Assembly (NCBI GenBank): GCA_964387945.1
Contig: CAYLYX010000014.1
Location: 25,376-89,375, forward strand
DNA length: 64,000 nucleotides
Origin: Parvicella sp964387945
GTDB lineage: Bacteria; Bacteroidota; Bacteroidia; Flavobacteriales_D; Parvicellaceae
Direction: 5' to 3'
Shown piece after piece: positions 17,187-25,424 of this stretch (its first letter is position 1; the number at the start of each line of letters is the position of its first letter). The notes beneath the pieces were generated by a model. The model was given only the letters and a program-made list of their open reading frames with translations, searched no databases and was not told the DNA's origin. The translations under genes were made by a program, and so were the position numbers.

Positions 17187-19225
17187 TGACTCGTTAAGAG
17201 TATTCTTGCCATTTGATCAGGATTAAGCTCAGCAGCATTGATCACCGCTACATTTCCAAGCGAAGCAAATTGTTCTAAAAACTTGGCTTTATAGGTTTCT
17301 TCTCCCACATAGAAGACGGTCAAATGACCTCCGTTCTTGATAAATCCTGCAAGTTTCTCTTCTGCCTGCGAAATGCTGAACTGAGCGTCAGCCACCAAAA
17401 CCAAATGATTGATGTTTACCTCATCTTGACCTTCTCCAAACAAAATGCTTTCTGGCGGGAGGTTGGGAATCTTTATTTTTTTAACGGGCTTAGGCTTGTC
17501 AATTTTTCGTAAGATTTTCTTCTTATTAATAATGGGGTTAGGATCTAAAATTAATGGATCCTTCTTCCGTTGATCAATGATACAAATGGCATCCTCCACA
17601 CGCAATACTTGCTGCGCATTAATCAATGCTACTTTTACTTTTTCGAGGTTAGCTTCTGCCCAATCCGACTTTTCAATTTCATTAAAAACAATCTCCAACT
17701 GCACACGTTTACCGGGAGGATAACCAATAGAAAGACCTTTTCCTGCTTCTCCTTCTACCAACGCAATGTTATCCAACTGATACCTGGCAAAGAGAGAATC
17801 CTTGTAATAAACAAACCTGCTACTACATGTACCCGAATGGGGTCCACAGTCGCTAAAAAACTGAGGCACAAACTTCTTATTCTTTATAACTCCGTCTGGA
17901 GACGGTAAATGCCCGATAACCATAAAGCGCTCTCCTCCCTTAGCTTGATACGTTAAGTTGAAATCACTCCAGGCTTGTGTACCTGCCAAATGACTTACCG
18001 CAATAACTTCCTCTGGGTAACGCTGCCACAAAGAATCGGTAATGTTTTGGGGGAAACCATCCACAAAGTGAACGCCCAAATGGGGCACACCATAACTTCC
18101 GGCCTCACTCATTTTGATCATAGAAGACCAGTGATATTCCTTTCCCCTCTGCAGTGGCTCGCGAAGAGCAAAGACCAAGTATTCTCCAAAAGCGTAAGGT
18201 TTCACGTCTTGATAGGGTGCTTTCTCATAAACGTGATACGTATCGTAATCTTGGCCTTCGTCTTTACGAATCACTTCTTGATACGTATGATATAGATTTG
18301 TCTTTAACGCATTCAGCACAAACTGTCCATCTCCCATGTAGCACAATTGGTTGACATCATATTGAGAGCGATATTCATTGCTATCCAGCTGATTTACTTC
18401 AGGACAATGTGACGTAAGAGCGTAAACAAAAGGGGCTATCAACGAACCACTAGAACCCTGAGTGAAATCATTTGAAAAATATCTCTTCTGAAGAGATGCC
18501 TCCGCCCCACCATTCACGACCAAATTTGATCCTTCAGCCTTAAGGTTGTACCAGTTGTCCGCAAAGTTTTCTGTTACCTTTTGAGCCGATATATCTGCTT
18601 TTTTGACTGAAACTTCACTGACATAATACGTGCAGTTGTGAGGCAGTTCATTGTAGGTACGATCTGCCATCAACAATCCCAAACGGGTAGATTCGCCAAT
18701 AGAAAATCGTTGTGCAATAGACCCCAAATAAATGAACTCCTCACCTCCTTGAGCTTCATAGTTGAGGCTTATTTTTAGAAATGAGTCATTAGATACTTCA
18801 GACAAGTCAAAACTAACAAACTGTTCAGCCGCTGCGCCATGAACAAATGCAGTACTCTGATTAAAAGAGGCAGCAAAATAAACCTGAATTGCCTGAATCG
18901 AAAAAGGCGAAAACTTATCCTTTTTCACCTTCAAATCAACAGTATACGTCTCACCTGCCTTTAGCTCCTCCGTCAACTGAGCGATAATAAAATTAGGATC
19001 CACTTGTACTGAGTTCACGCGAAACTTAAACGCAGCCACTTTTCGATCGTCAACTTTTTCTGAATGAATTTCACCCTTTGAGAAGACTCCTGGATGCCAC
19101 TGCAGGTTTAATCCCGAGATGGTATAAAACTCACCCAATCGTTGAAACGAACTGTCCAATACAAGATTCTGCGTAACTCCGCTAAAACACACAAAAAAAA
19201 TTATCGTCACCAAACTCCAGCGCAT
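17183..19225 (-). CDS. Large exported modular protein, unknown function
   Basis: A 680-residue protein with signal peptide MRWSLVTIIFFVCFSGVTQ. Two regions (about 20-205 and 225-505) look like jelly-roll carbohydrate-binding-type modules: the first has LVLDSSFQRLG and KVAAFKFRV, the second LVVNGGAEASLQKR and a repeated KAGETYTVDL/QRGKEYHWSS pattern. A proline- and lysine-rich linker (about 575-600) leads to a compact C-terminal alpha/beta domain (HLVLVADAQFSISQAEEKL then GGHLTVFYVGEE) that resembles a von Willebrand A fold lacking the metal-site DxSxS motif. No T9SS sorting domain is evident. Divergent from secA. Confidence 0.6.
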   Translation of the reverse strand: MRWSLVTIIFFVCFSGVTQNLVLDSSFQRLGEFYTISGLNLQWHPGVFSKGEIHSEKVDDRKVAAFKFRVNSVQVDPNFIIAQLTEELKAGETYTVDLKVKKDKFSPFSIQAIQVYFAASFNQSTAFVHGAAAEQFVSFDLSEVSNDSFLKISLNYEAQGGEEFIYLGSIAQRFSIGESTRLGLLMADRTYNELPHNCTYYVSEVSVKKADISAQKVTENFADNWYNLKAEGSNLVVNGGAEASLQKRYFSNDFTQGSSGSLIAPFVYALTSHCPEVNQLDSNEYRSQYDVNQLCYMGDGQFVLNALKTNLYHTYQEVIRKDEGQDYDTYHVYEKAPYQDVKPYAFGEYLVFALREPLQRGKEYHWSSMIKMSEAGSYGVPHLGVHFVDGFPQNITDSLWQRYPEEVIAVSHLAGTQAWSDFNLTYQAKGGERFMVIGHLPSPDGVIKNKKFVPQFFSDCGPHSGTCSSRFVYYKDSLFARYQLDNIALVEGEAGKGLSIGYPPGKRVQLEIVFNEIEKSDWAEANLEKVKVALINAQQVLRVEDAICIIDQRKKDPLILDPNPIINKKKILRKIDKPKPVKKIKIPNLPPESILFGEGQDEVNINHLVLVADAQFSISQAEEKLAGFIKNGGHLTVFYVGEETYKAKFLEQFASLGNVAVINAAELNPDQMARILLTSH

Positions 19226-19355
19226 ACTTGCTATTTATCAAAAACTGTACCCCAATTCGTGCCAATATGTCACAAAACAAAAAAAGGTACAATTTGTGAC
19301 CAAAGTAACGGCAAAATTTGTTTTCAAATTATTATTAAAACTTTGCTATTAACCC

Positions 19356-19363
19356 TACCTTTG
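19356..19363 (+). promoter_or_regulatory. -7 element for secA
   Basis: TACCTTTG, an exact TAnnTTTG match, with 26 bases before the secA ATG. Confidence 0.55.
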
Positions 19364-19389
19364 TAGGCTATCAAGAAATTACGAGAAGA

Positions 19390-22300
19390 ATGATTAAGTC
19401 GATATTAAACAAGATATTCGGAGATAAAAGCCAAAAAGATTTAAAAGAATTAGAACCTTACGTGGGGCTGATCAACGAAGAATATGCTAAACTGTCATCA
19501 ATCAGCAACGAGGACTTGCGAAAAAAGACGGTAGAATTCAAGGAAAAAATCAAGGCTTTCACTAAGGAGATTGACACTGAGATTGAACAAATGCAGGAGA
19601 AAGCAGAATCTTCTGACACTCCTGTAAACGAAAAGGAATTGCTTTTTGAGCAAATCGAGAAGAAGAAGAAGGAAGCTGACGAACAGATTGAAGAAGTTTT
19701 GATGGAGATCCTTCCTGAGGCTTTTGCTGTGATCAAAGAAACGGCTAGAAGGTTTACAGAAAATGAAACCCTTGAAGTACCTGCCAACGAGATGGATCAG
19801 TACTTTGCAGATAACAGAGGCCACGTAGAGATCGTTGATGGTAAAGCTATATGGCAAACTACATGGGATGCTGCTGGGACAGAAGTAACTTGGAACATGG
19901 TACACTATGATGTACAGTTAATGGGGGGTACTGCTCTTCATCAAGGTAAAATTGCAGAGATGCAAACGGGTGAAGGTAAAACGTTAGTAGCTACACTTCC
20001 AGTTTATCTTAATGCCCTTGCCGGAAAAGGAGTTCACCTCGTAACAGTAAACGATTATCTTGCCAAACGAGATAGTGAATGGATGGGACCATTGTACGAG
20101 TTTCATGGTTTGAAAGTAGATTGCATCGACAAGCATCAACCTAACTCACCAGGCAGAAGAGAAGCCTATGAGGCTGATATCACATTTGGTACGAACAATG
20201 AGTTTGGTTTTGACTACTTGCGCGATAACATGACCAGTAGTCCTTCTAGAATTGTACAAAAGAAACATCACTACGCAATTATTGATGAGGTTGATTCTGT
20301 CTTGATTGATGATGCAAGGACGCCATTGATTATTTCTGGGCCAACTCCCAAAGGAGATGAGCAGGAGTATGATTTCCTTAAGCCTAAGGTAGAAAAACTA
20401 GTTGAAGCGCAGCGAAAAGTAGTGAACTCTTACCTCACAGAAGCCAAACAAAAGCTGGCTCAAGCGGATAAAGAAGGCATTGACAAAAAAGAGCAAAAGA
20501 AATTATTAGAAGAAGGTGGACTTGCGTTGTTTAGAGCATATCGAGGATTGCCAAAAACGAAGTCGGTGATCAAATACTTGAGTGAGCCAGGAATCAAAAC
20601 GCATATGCAGAAGGTAGAGAACTTCTATTTACAAGACAATAGAAAGGAAATGCCAAAGGCAGATGCTCCACTGTTCTTTACCATCGAAGAAAAAACGAAC
20701 TCAATTGATTTGACAGAAAAAGGGATTGACCTGATTTCGGGTGCAGATGATCCTTCGTTCTATGTATTACCAGACATTGGTATTGCGATGAATGAAATTG
20801 ATAACTCTGGCAAATCAACGGAAGAACGAGCTTCTATGAAAGATGAGCTCATTACGGATTATTCCGCTAAAGCAGAACGTATTCATTCCATCAACCAATT
20901 GCTGAAAGCGTATGCGCTTTTTGAGAAAGATGTTGAGTACGTTGTACTGGATAACAAAGTAAAAATTGTTGATGAGCAGACAGGTCGTATCATGGATGGA
21001 AGGCGTTATTCTGACGGTTTGCATCAGGCGATTGAAGCTAAAGAGAATGTAAAAGTAGAAGCAGCAACACAAACGTATGCTACCATTACTTTGCAGAACT
21101 TCTTTAGAATGTATCACAAGTTAGCCGGAATGACTGGAACGGCAGAAACCGAGGCAAAAGAGCTTTGGGACATCTATGAATTGGATGTGGTGGTTGTTCC
21201 TACTAACAGACCAATTGCTAGAGAGGATAAAGACGATTTAGTATACAAAACTGCGCGAGAGAAATACAACGCCATCATTGATGAAGTGGAGAACCTGAGA
21301 AATGCGGGAAGACCTGTTCTTGTGGGTACTACCAATGTAGAAATTTCGGAGTTGTTGAGCAGAATGCTTAAAATGAAAAAGATTCCTCATCAGGTATTGA
21401 ACGCAAAACTCCACCAAAGTGAGGCAGAGGTTGTAGCTGAAGCGGGTAAGGCTGGAACGGTAACAATTGCTACCAACATGGCTGGTCGAGGAACGGATAT
21501 CAAACTTCAAGAAGGCGTTAAAGAAGCAGGAGGTTTAGCCATCATCGGTACAGAAAGACACGATTCTAGACGAGTAGACAGACAGTTAAGAGGTCGTGCT
21601 GGTCGTCAGGGAGATGTGGGTAGTTCGCAGTTCTTTGTTTCGTTAGAAGATAACTTGATGCGTTTGTTCGGTTCGGAAAGAATCTCTAGAATGATGGACA
21701 GAATGGGTCATAAAGATGGTGAGGTTATTCAACATGGTATGATCACGAAATCGATTGAAAGAGCACAGAAGAAAGTAGAGGAAAACAACTTTGGTGTACG
21801 TAAACGTTTGTTGGAGTTTGACGATGTAATGAACTCACAACGTACCGCTATTTATAGCCGAAGAAGAAATGCACTATTTGGAGACAAACTGGATCTAGAC
21901 ATCGATAACATGTTCTACGAAACGGCTATGGCTATCGTGAACGATCATCACGAAGGTGGATCGTATGATGACCTTTCGTTTGATACGATCGTAAACTTAG
22001 GAATAGAGCCTCCTTTTAGTGAAAATGAATTCTACGAAATGGATGTGAATGAAGCTGCTGAAAAACTTTATCACAAAGCCGTGGAGCATTACAGCAACAA
22101 GAAGAAGATCATCAAGGATAAGATCTTTAATGTCGTTCAGAACATTTACGAGCAGCACGAGAATCCAGAAGGAAAAATTTCCATTCCATTTACAGATGGT
22201 AAGAAAGGAGTTCAGGTTCGTGTGGATATCAAAGAAGCTTACGAATCGAAAGGAGCGAAAGTGATCAAGGAACTTGAAAAAGGAATCATTCTTGCCTTGA

Positions 22301-22791
22301 TTGATAATGAATGGAAAGAGCATTTGAGAGAAATGGATGATCTGAAGTCTTCGGTTTACCATGCACAGTATGAACAGAAAGATCCGTTGCTAATTTACAA
22401 ACTGGAAGGATATAACTTGTTCCGTGAGATGTTGGACAGCATGAATAAGGAGATTCTATCGTTCATTACAAAGGTACAGCTGCCAGAAGCGCAGGAAAAC
22501 TCCAATGCACTTCGGTCAGTGAATGTGAAGCCTTTACAACAAGCTGAAAACACCAATGTACAGACTTCAAGACAAGATGTAACGCAAAGCACACAACAAA
22601 ATCAGGAAGTTGCTAATCGTCCGCAGAATGCACCTGTTAAGAAACAACCTGCAGTTTCTACGAAGAAGTACGGAAGAAACGATCGTGTGAAGGTATTAAA
22701 CCTAAGAAGTGGAGAAACGCAAGAGATGAAGTTCAAGCAAGCTGAGTCACTAATTGTTTCAGGTGCTTACCAGTTGGTAGAAGAGGATTAG
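19390..22791 (+). CDS. secA: Preprotein translocase ATPase SecA
   Basis: SecA drives post-translational export of preproteins through SecYEG by ATP hydrolysis. At 1133 residues it is much longer than the E. coli protein (901), as in other Bacteroidota. The Walker A is MQTGEGKT (about 191-198), Walker B/DEAD IIDEVDSVLIDD (near 300), and the helicase motif VI DRQLRGRAGRQGD is present. Extra length comes from a Lys/Glu-rich coiled-coil insert near residues 50-105 and another near 340-420 (LTEAKQKLAQADKEG). The C-terminus lacks the zinc-binding cysteines of E. coli SecA and instead ends in a Gln-rich linker plus a short conserved module (RNDRVKVLNLRSGE). A terminator follows. Confidence 0.98.
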   Translation: MIKSILNKIFGDKSQKDLKELEPYVGLINEEYAKLSSISNEDLRKKTVEFKEKIKAFTKEIDTEIEQMQEKAESSDTPVNEKELLFEQIEKKKKEADEQIEEVLMEILPEAFAVIKETARRFTENETLEVPANEMDQYFADNRGHVEIVDGKAIWQTTWDAAGTEVTWNMVHYDVQLMGGTALHQGKIAEMQTGEGKTLVATLPVYLNALAGKGVHLVTVNDYLAKRDSEWMGPLYEFHGLKVDCIDKHQPNSPGRREAYEADITFGTNNEFGFDYLRDNMTSSPSRIVQKKHHYAIIDEVDSVLIDDARTPLIISGPTPKGDEQEYDFLKPKVEKLVEAQRKVVNSYLTEAKQKLAQADKEGIDKKEQKKLLEEGGLALFRAYRGLPKTKSVIKYLSEPGIKTHMQKVENFYLQDNRKEMPKADAPLFFTIEEKTNSIDLTEKGIDLISGADDPSFYVLPDIGIAMNEIDNSGKSTEERASMKDELITDYSAKAERIHSINQLLKAYALFEKDVEYVVLDNKVKIVDEQTGRIMDGRRYSDGLHQAIEAKENVKVEAATQTYATITLQNFFRMYHKLAGMTGTAETEAKELWDIYELDVVVVPTNRPIAREDKDDLVYKTAREKYNAIIDEVENLRNAGRPVLVGTTNVEISELLSRMLKMKKIPHQVLNAKLHQSEAEVVAEAGKAGTVTIATNMAGRGTDIKLQEGVKEAGGLAIIGTERHDSRRVDRQLRGRAGRQGDVGSSQFFVSLEDNLMRLFGSERISRMMDRMGHKDGEVIQHGMITKSIERAQKKVEENNFGVRKRLLEFDDVMNSQRTAIYSRRRNALFGDKLDLDIDNMFYETAMAIVNDHHEGGSYDDLSFDTIVNLGIEPPFSENEFYEMDVNEAAEKLYHKAVEHYSNKKKIIKDKIFNVVQNIYEQHENPEGKISIPFTDGKKGVQVRVDIKEAYESKGAKVIKELEKGIILALIDNEWKEHLREMDDLKSSVYHAQYEQKDPLLIYKLEGYNLFREMLDSMNKEILSFITKVQLPEAQENSNALRSVNVKPLQQAENTNVQTSRQDVTQSTQQNQEVANRPQNAPVKKQPAVSTKKYGRNDRVKVLNLRSGETQEMKFKQAESLIVSGAYQLVEED

Positions 22792-22819
22792 TTTATTCAA
22801 GATCTAAATAACGTTCAGA

Positions 22820-22849
22820 AGGAGTCTTACCCATAAGACTCCTTTTTTT
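22820..22849 (+). terminator. Rho-independent terminator after secA
   Basis: AGGAGTCTTA pairs with TAAGACTCCT (10 bp, 4-base loop) followed by seven T. Confidence 0.85.
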
Positions 22850-22881
22850 ATTCCTGTTGTCAATCTAATCAATTTCTCGAT

Positions 22882-22889
22882 TACATTTG
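22882..22889 (+). promoter_or_regulatory. -7 element for the 2-oxoglutarate oxygenase gene
   Basis: TACATTTG, with a TTG at 22857-22859 that could serve as a weak -33 element (22 bases between). It overlaps an in-frame TTG codon at 22887 and therefore supports the ATG at 22908 as true start. Confidence 0.55.
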
Positions 22890-22907
22890 TCCGCCTTTGT
22901 TCAACAA

Positions 22908-23543
22908 ATGAACTTCAACGTTGACTGGGATGAGCATTTCAAGGAGATGGCTACCCAAGAGTTCACCGTAGTGGATAATTTTCTACCTACTGGATTATAC
23001 GAGCACTTACAAGCTCAATTCAAAACTTACCTCAGACAGGATCAACTGGAACCTGCTGGTATTGGTAGCTTGACCACCTATCAGATCAACGAAAATGTAA
23101 GAAGTGATGAGATTTTGTGGTTAGATAGACATCACTGCACTCCCAAAATAGGTGATTACTTCAAGTTTATTGAACAAGAACTCATTCCGCAGCTCAATCG
23201 CAATTTATTCTTGTCCATCAAAGATTTTGAGTTCATGCTGGCATATTATCCTCCTGGGGGGTACTACAAGAAGCACCTCGATCAGTTTCAAGGTAGAAAC
23301 AATCGCCTACTCTCTATGGTCATTTACATGAATGATGACTGGCAAAAGGGAGATGGTGGTGAATTGGAAATCTTTCACAATGATGACGCTCATACAACCA
23401 CCATTGTAGAACCTATTGGTAATCGACTGGTTCTATTTAATAGCGCCACCATTTGGCATCAAGTACTTCCTGCGCATAAAGGAAGAAAGAGTATCACTGG
23501 ATGGCTACTCAAAATGCCGCAGGGGTTGGGTTTTTTGGGGTAG
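22908..23543 (+). CDS. 2-oxoglutarate/Fe(II)-dependent oxygenase, prolyl-4-hydroxylase type
   Basis: A 211-residue cytoplasmic dioxygenase of the 2OG-Fe(II) family. The iron ligands are visible as HLD in GGYYKKHLDQF and the distal His in TIWHQVLPA; the 2-oxoglutarate-binding Arg is in GRKSITGWL. The C-terminal half, with GDGGELEIF, matches the P4H-type double-stranded helix. The substrate is unknown; protein or small-molecule hydroxylation is possible. The start is ATG at 22908 because a -7 element overlaps the only alternative upstream codon. The 3' end overlaps the convergent membrane-protein gene by 35 bases. Confidence 0.85.
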   Translation: MNFNVDWDEHFKEMATQEFTVVDNFLPTGLYEHLQAQFKTYLRQDQLEPAGIGSLTTYQINENVRSDEILWLDRHHCTPKIGDYFKFIEQELIPQLNRNLFLSIKDFEFMLAYYPPGGYYKKHLDQFQGRNNRLLSMVIYMNDDWQKGDGGELEIFHNDDAHTTTIVEPIGNRLVLFNSATIWHQVLPAHKGRKSITGWLLKMPQGLGFLG

Positions 23544-23841
23544 AAAAATTAAACATCGAACGAAAAATAAGCACTAATACTGAGGCCACAAATCCGGCTA
23601 CAAAGGAGTAAACTAGAAACCCATTTGGGATTATCTCAGACCAATCTCTTTCTTTGAAGTAATAGGTTAACTGATAGCTAAAAATGCAAGAGCCCAAAAC
23701 AAACATTAGCGGTCCTACAAACTCGAACAGCATCACAAGTGGCCCTTCAAAGTCGGATTCAAAAGGTTCAAGGGGATAATTAAGGCTAATGAGTGTTGAC
23801 CCAAGTAAGATCAAGATAACGCTTGGTATTCTTGCATTCAT
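23509..23841 (-). CDS. Small multi-span membrane protein, unknown function
   Basis: Not recognised. From ATG at 23841 the product has 110 residues with four hydrophobic segments (about 5-20, 35-60, 75-95 and a segment just after, e.g. MLFEFVGPLMFVLGSCIF and VYSFVAGFVASVLVLIF). The open frame extends upstream to about 24000, but that part overlaps a frameshifted relic of the RHS gene, so it is probably not coding. The sequence just before the ATG resembles the leader of the next upstream gene (24456). Its position in an RHS-associated patch would fit an orphan immunity gene, which is inference. Confidence 0.5.
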   Translation of the reverse strand: MNARIPSVILILLGSTLISLNYPLEPFESDFEGPLVMLFEFVGPLMFVLGSCIFSYQLTYYFKERDWSEIIPNGFLVYSFVAGFVASVLVLIFRSMFNFSTPKNPTPAAF

Positions 23842-23950
23842 TTTCAACTGTTGGTTAAGTGTGTAAATATCAACATTGAAACCATTCAATATTCCATTTC
23901 TTTTTACGGTGAATCCAATGAGACCCTCCCACCAATCTCCAAAGTGTGCT

Positions 23951-23990
23951 GTTGGCATTATTTCCAATCCACTCAAACTCATAAAATGCG
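23951..23990 (-). pseudogene. Relic of the RHS-gene N-terminal module
   Basis: About 40 bases match 26406-26447 inside the RHS-core gene, with one substitution in the middle, a one-base deletion and a few end changes. Translated on the minus strand it reads FYEFEWIGNNANST, against FMEFEWIGNNANCT in the intact gene. The deletion shifts the frame, and no open frame continues on either side. Confidence 0.65.
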
Positions 23991-24030
23991 TGGCGTTCAC
24001 TCAACTAATATCTGCATTTATCCATAGAAA

Positions 24031-24456
24031 TCACAGACAAAGATTACCTTTCAACAAGTCCTCTCTATAAGGCGCTACATCGCTTTTTTCAAAGCTATCC
24101 AAAATTAAATCTATATTGTTTCTAACTTCTTCTTGAGAAAAATAAACTTCGTCACCAATAAAGGTCACTAACTTGTATTGTTTGCAGCCACCAACATATG
24201 TTGGGTTTCTCTCATTTTTCTTGAAAGCCTGAAAATAATAGATCTTATCTAGTGAATTCGGGCTCTCTAACAACACATAGAATTCTATTTTTAAAACTAA
24301 TCCTTTTGCATTGATGTAATTCCTAAATTCAGCATTCTTTCTAACTACCGATAGAAAATTATCAGACTTTGGCACCTCGGTTCCATCTCTGTAAACGTTA
24401 TATGATCTACACCCAACAATTCCGATCACTAATATGAACATCATCAAAAGTTTCAT
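24031..24456 (-). CDS. Small lipoprotein, unknown function
   Basis: A 141-residue protein from ATG at 24456, with a lipoprotein signal peptide MKLLMMFILVIGIVGC (Cys16 as lipidation site). The mature part is polar with segments such as VLKIEFYVLLESPNSLDKIYYFQAF and a VGGCKQYKLVTFIGDEVYF strand pair. Not recognised. The frame stays open further upstream, but that extension is very basic and lacks the signal-peptide logic. It sits between the RHS relic and the gene-free region, like a displaced immunity protein. Confidence 0.55.
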   Translation of the reverse strand: MKLLMMFILVIGIVGCRSYNVYRDGTEVPKSDNFLSVVRKNAEFRNYINAKGLVLKIEFYVLLESPNSLDKIYYFQAFKKNERNPTYVGGCKQYKLVTFIGDEVYFSQEEVRNNIDLILDSFEKSDVAPYREDLLKGNLCL

Positions 24457-24630
24457 TCCAACTGTTGTTTCATTTATTTTTATTCGCCCTTTCAGTTTGC
24501 GCTCTGGCAACAGCTTTTTTTTGGGCTGCCGTTTCACCAGCTTCGCTTTTTTATCTATGTAAGCGTAGCACCAATCTCCGCACTCTTGAATGGAATGTGC
24601 GGCTTATCCTCCCTTCATTCGCAATAACCC

Positions 24631-24647
24631 CTGCGATTTTATCGCAG
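24631..24647. repeat. Short palindromic hairpin
   Basis: Seven-base perfect stem CTGCGAT/ATCGCAG with a three-base loop. There is no T-run next to it, so it is not a terminator. Confidence 0.6.
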
Positions 24648-24957
24648 ATATTGCTATTGCTTAGTATTTTTCGTCCTCCTGGTCTCATGGCCCGAACATA
24701 CCTTCGGCATTTATAGCGGTAAGTCACTGCACTGCCTTTTGCCACCAGCCGTTCGTCTCATTATATCGGCTGATTTGTGTATTGAAATCACCTATTAAAG
24801 ATTCTAATTATGCATCTAATTCCTTCCCGAATTGTTTGAAATACCTCTTGGGATTTCAATTGGTGACAGTTTGAGATACCTAAACGAGCTTCACCACATT
24901 TTTAGCGCTTCTAAGCCATTTTCTTATTCGAAAAAAGTCTATCTGTTGGGGAATCTT

Positions 24958-25003
24958 CAGCTTAAGGACCAATTATTTAATTGACAATCAAATACTTAAG
25001 CTG
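24958..25003. repeat. Inverted repeat downstream of the lipoprotein gene
   Basis: CAGCTTAAG at 24958-24966 is the reverse complement of CTTAAGCTG at 24995-25003, with 28 A/T-rich bases between them. Confidence 0.5.
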
Positions 25004-25070
25004 CTATTCTCATAAAAAGTGACAATTTGAGAAATCACCATTAAGAAAACAACACCAGTTGTGAATCACC

Positions 25071-25424
25071 TTAAAATAGCTCTTTCTTTATTTTAATAGT
25101 TTTAGGAAATAATTTTTCCTTTAAACCATAAGACCGACACGTGTCATTTTCCCAAATAAAATAATCAGGAAAAATTTCAACCTTATAAGTGCTTAAAGTA
25201 TCTTGGCTCTTAATGCTCAATATATAGACATTGTTATCTACTCTTTCAAGAGTTCCTTTATCAATTCTATAAGGCTTCTTTTCTGTATATTTTTTTCTTA
25301 TTATATCAACCCTTTCAAAATTCATAACATCAATATATACTCTGGAGTTTCTGTAAAACGAAACGTAATGTTTGGTTGAACAGCTAGCTAAAAACACGCT
25401 TATTATTAGTAGATACCTTATCAT
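25071..25424 (-). CDS. Small lipoprotein, candidate immunity protein for the RHS-core protein
   Basis: A 117-residue protein with a lipoprotein signal peptide (MIRYLLIISVFLASC, Cys15). The mature region is short and beta-rich with several aromatic residues (RNSRVYIDVMNF, YKVEIFPDYFIWENDTC). No family recognised. Its ATG overlaps the stop of the upstream RHS-core gene by four bases, the arrangement expected for a toxin-immunity pair. Anchoring in the envelope would place it where a secreted toxin arrives. The immunity role rests on position only; it could also be an accessory lipoprotein. Confidence 0.6.
   Translation of the reverse strand: MIRYLLIISVFLASCSTKHYVSFYRNSRVYIDVMNFERVDIIRKKYTEKKPYRIDKGTLERVDNNVYILSIKSQDTLSTYKVEIFPDYFIWENDTCRSYGLKEKLFPKTIKIKKELF

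Larger units (their letters stand above)
24457..25070. other. Gene-free 614-base stretch with short repeats and hairpins
   Basis: I see no convincing gene. It holds a short perfect hairpin CTGCGAT-TTT-ATCGCAG (24631-24647), a 9-bp inverted repeat CAGCTTAAG/CTTAAGCTG (24958-24966 and 24995-25003), and direct repeats GTGACAGTTTGAGA (24863-24876) and GTGACAATTTGAGA (25019-25032). GAAATCACC also occurs twice (24784 and 25031). The part from about 24540 to 24760 looks less A/T-rich than its flanks. Short open frames exist on both strands but none has a plausible start or composition. Confidence 0.5.

Noticed and set aside
22887..22907. TTG at 22887 as the oxygenase start
   Set aside because: It is part of a TACATTTG -7 element; the ATG at 22908 fits the family better.
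23842..24000. N-terminal extension of the membrane-protein frame
   Set aside because: It runs through the frameshifted RHS relic in a different frame, so the open reading is accidental.
24465..24716. Open frame of 83 codons on the plus strand overlapping the same stretch
   Set aside because: Hydrophobic start only because it is antisense to an A/T-poor segment; no promoter, and it overlaps the lipoprotein gene start.
24551..24745. Open frame of 64 codons on the minus strand in the gene-free stretch
   Set aside because: It begins with GTG, is extremely Arg-rich, and has no promoter or family resemblance. More likely a chance frame in a degraded element.
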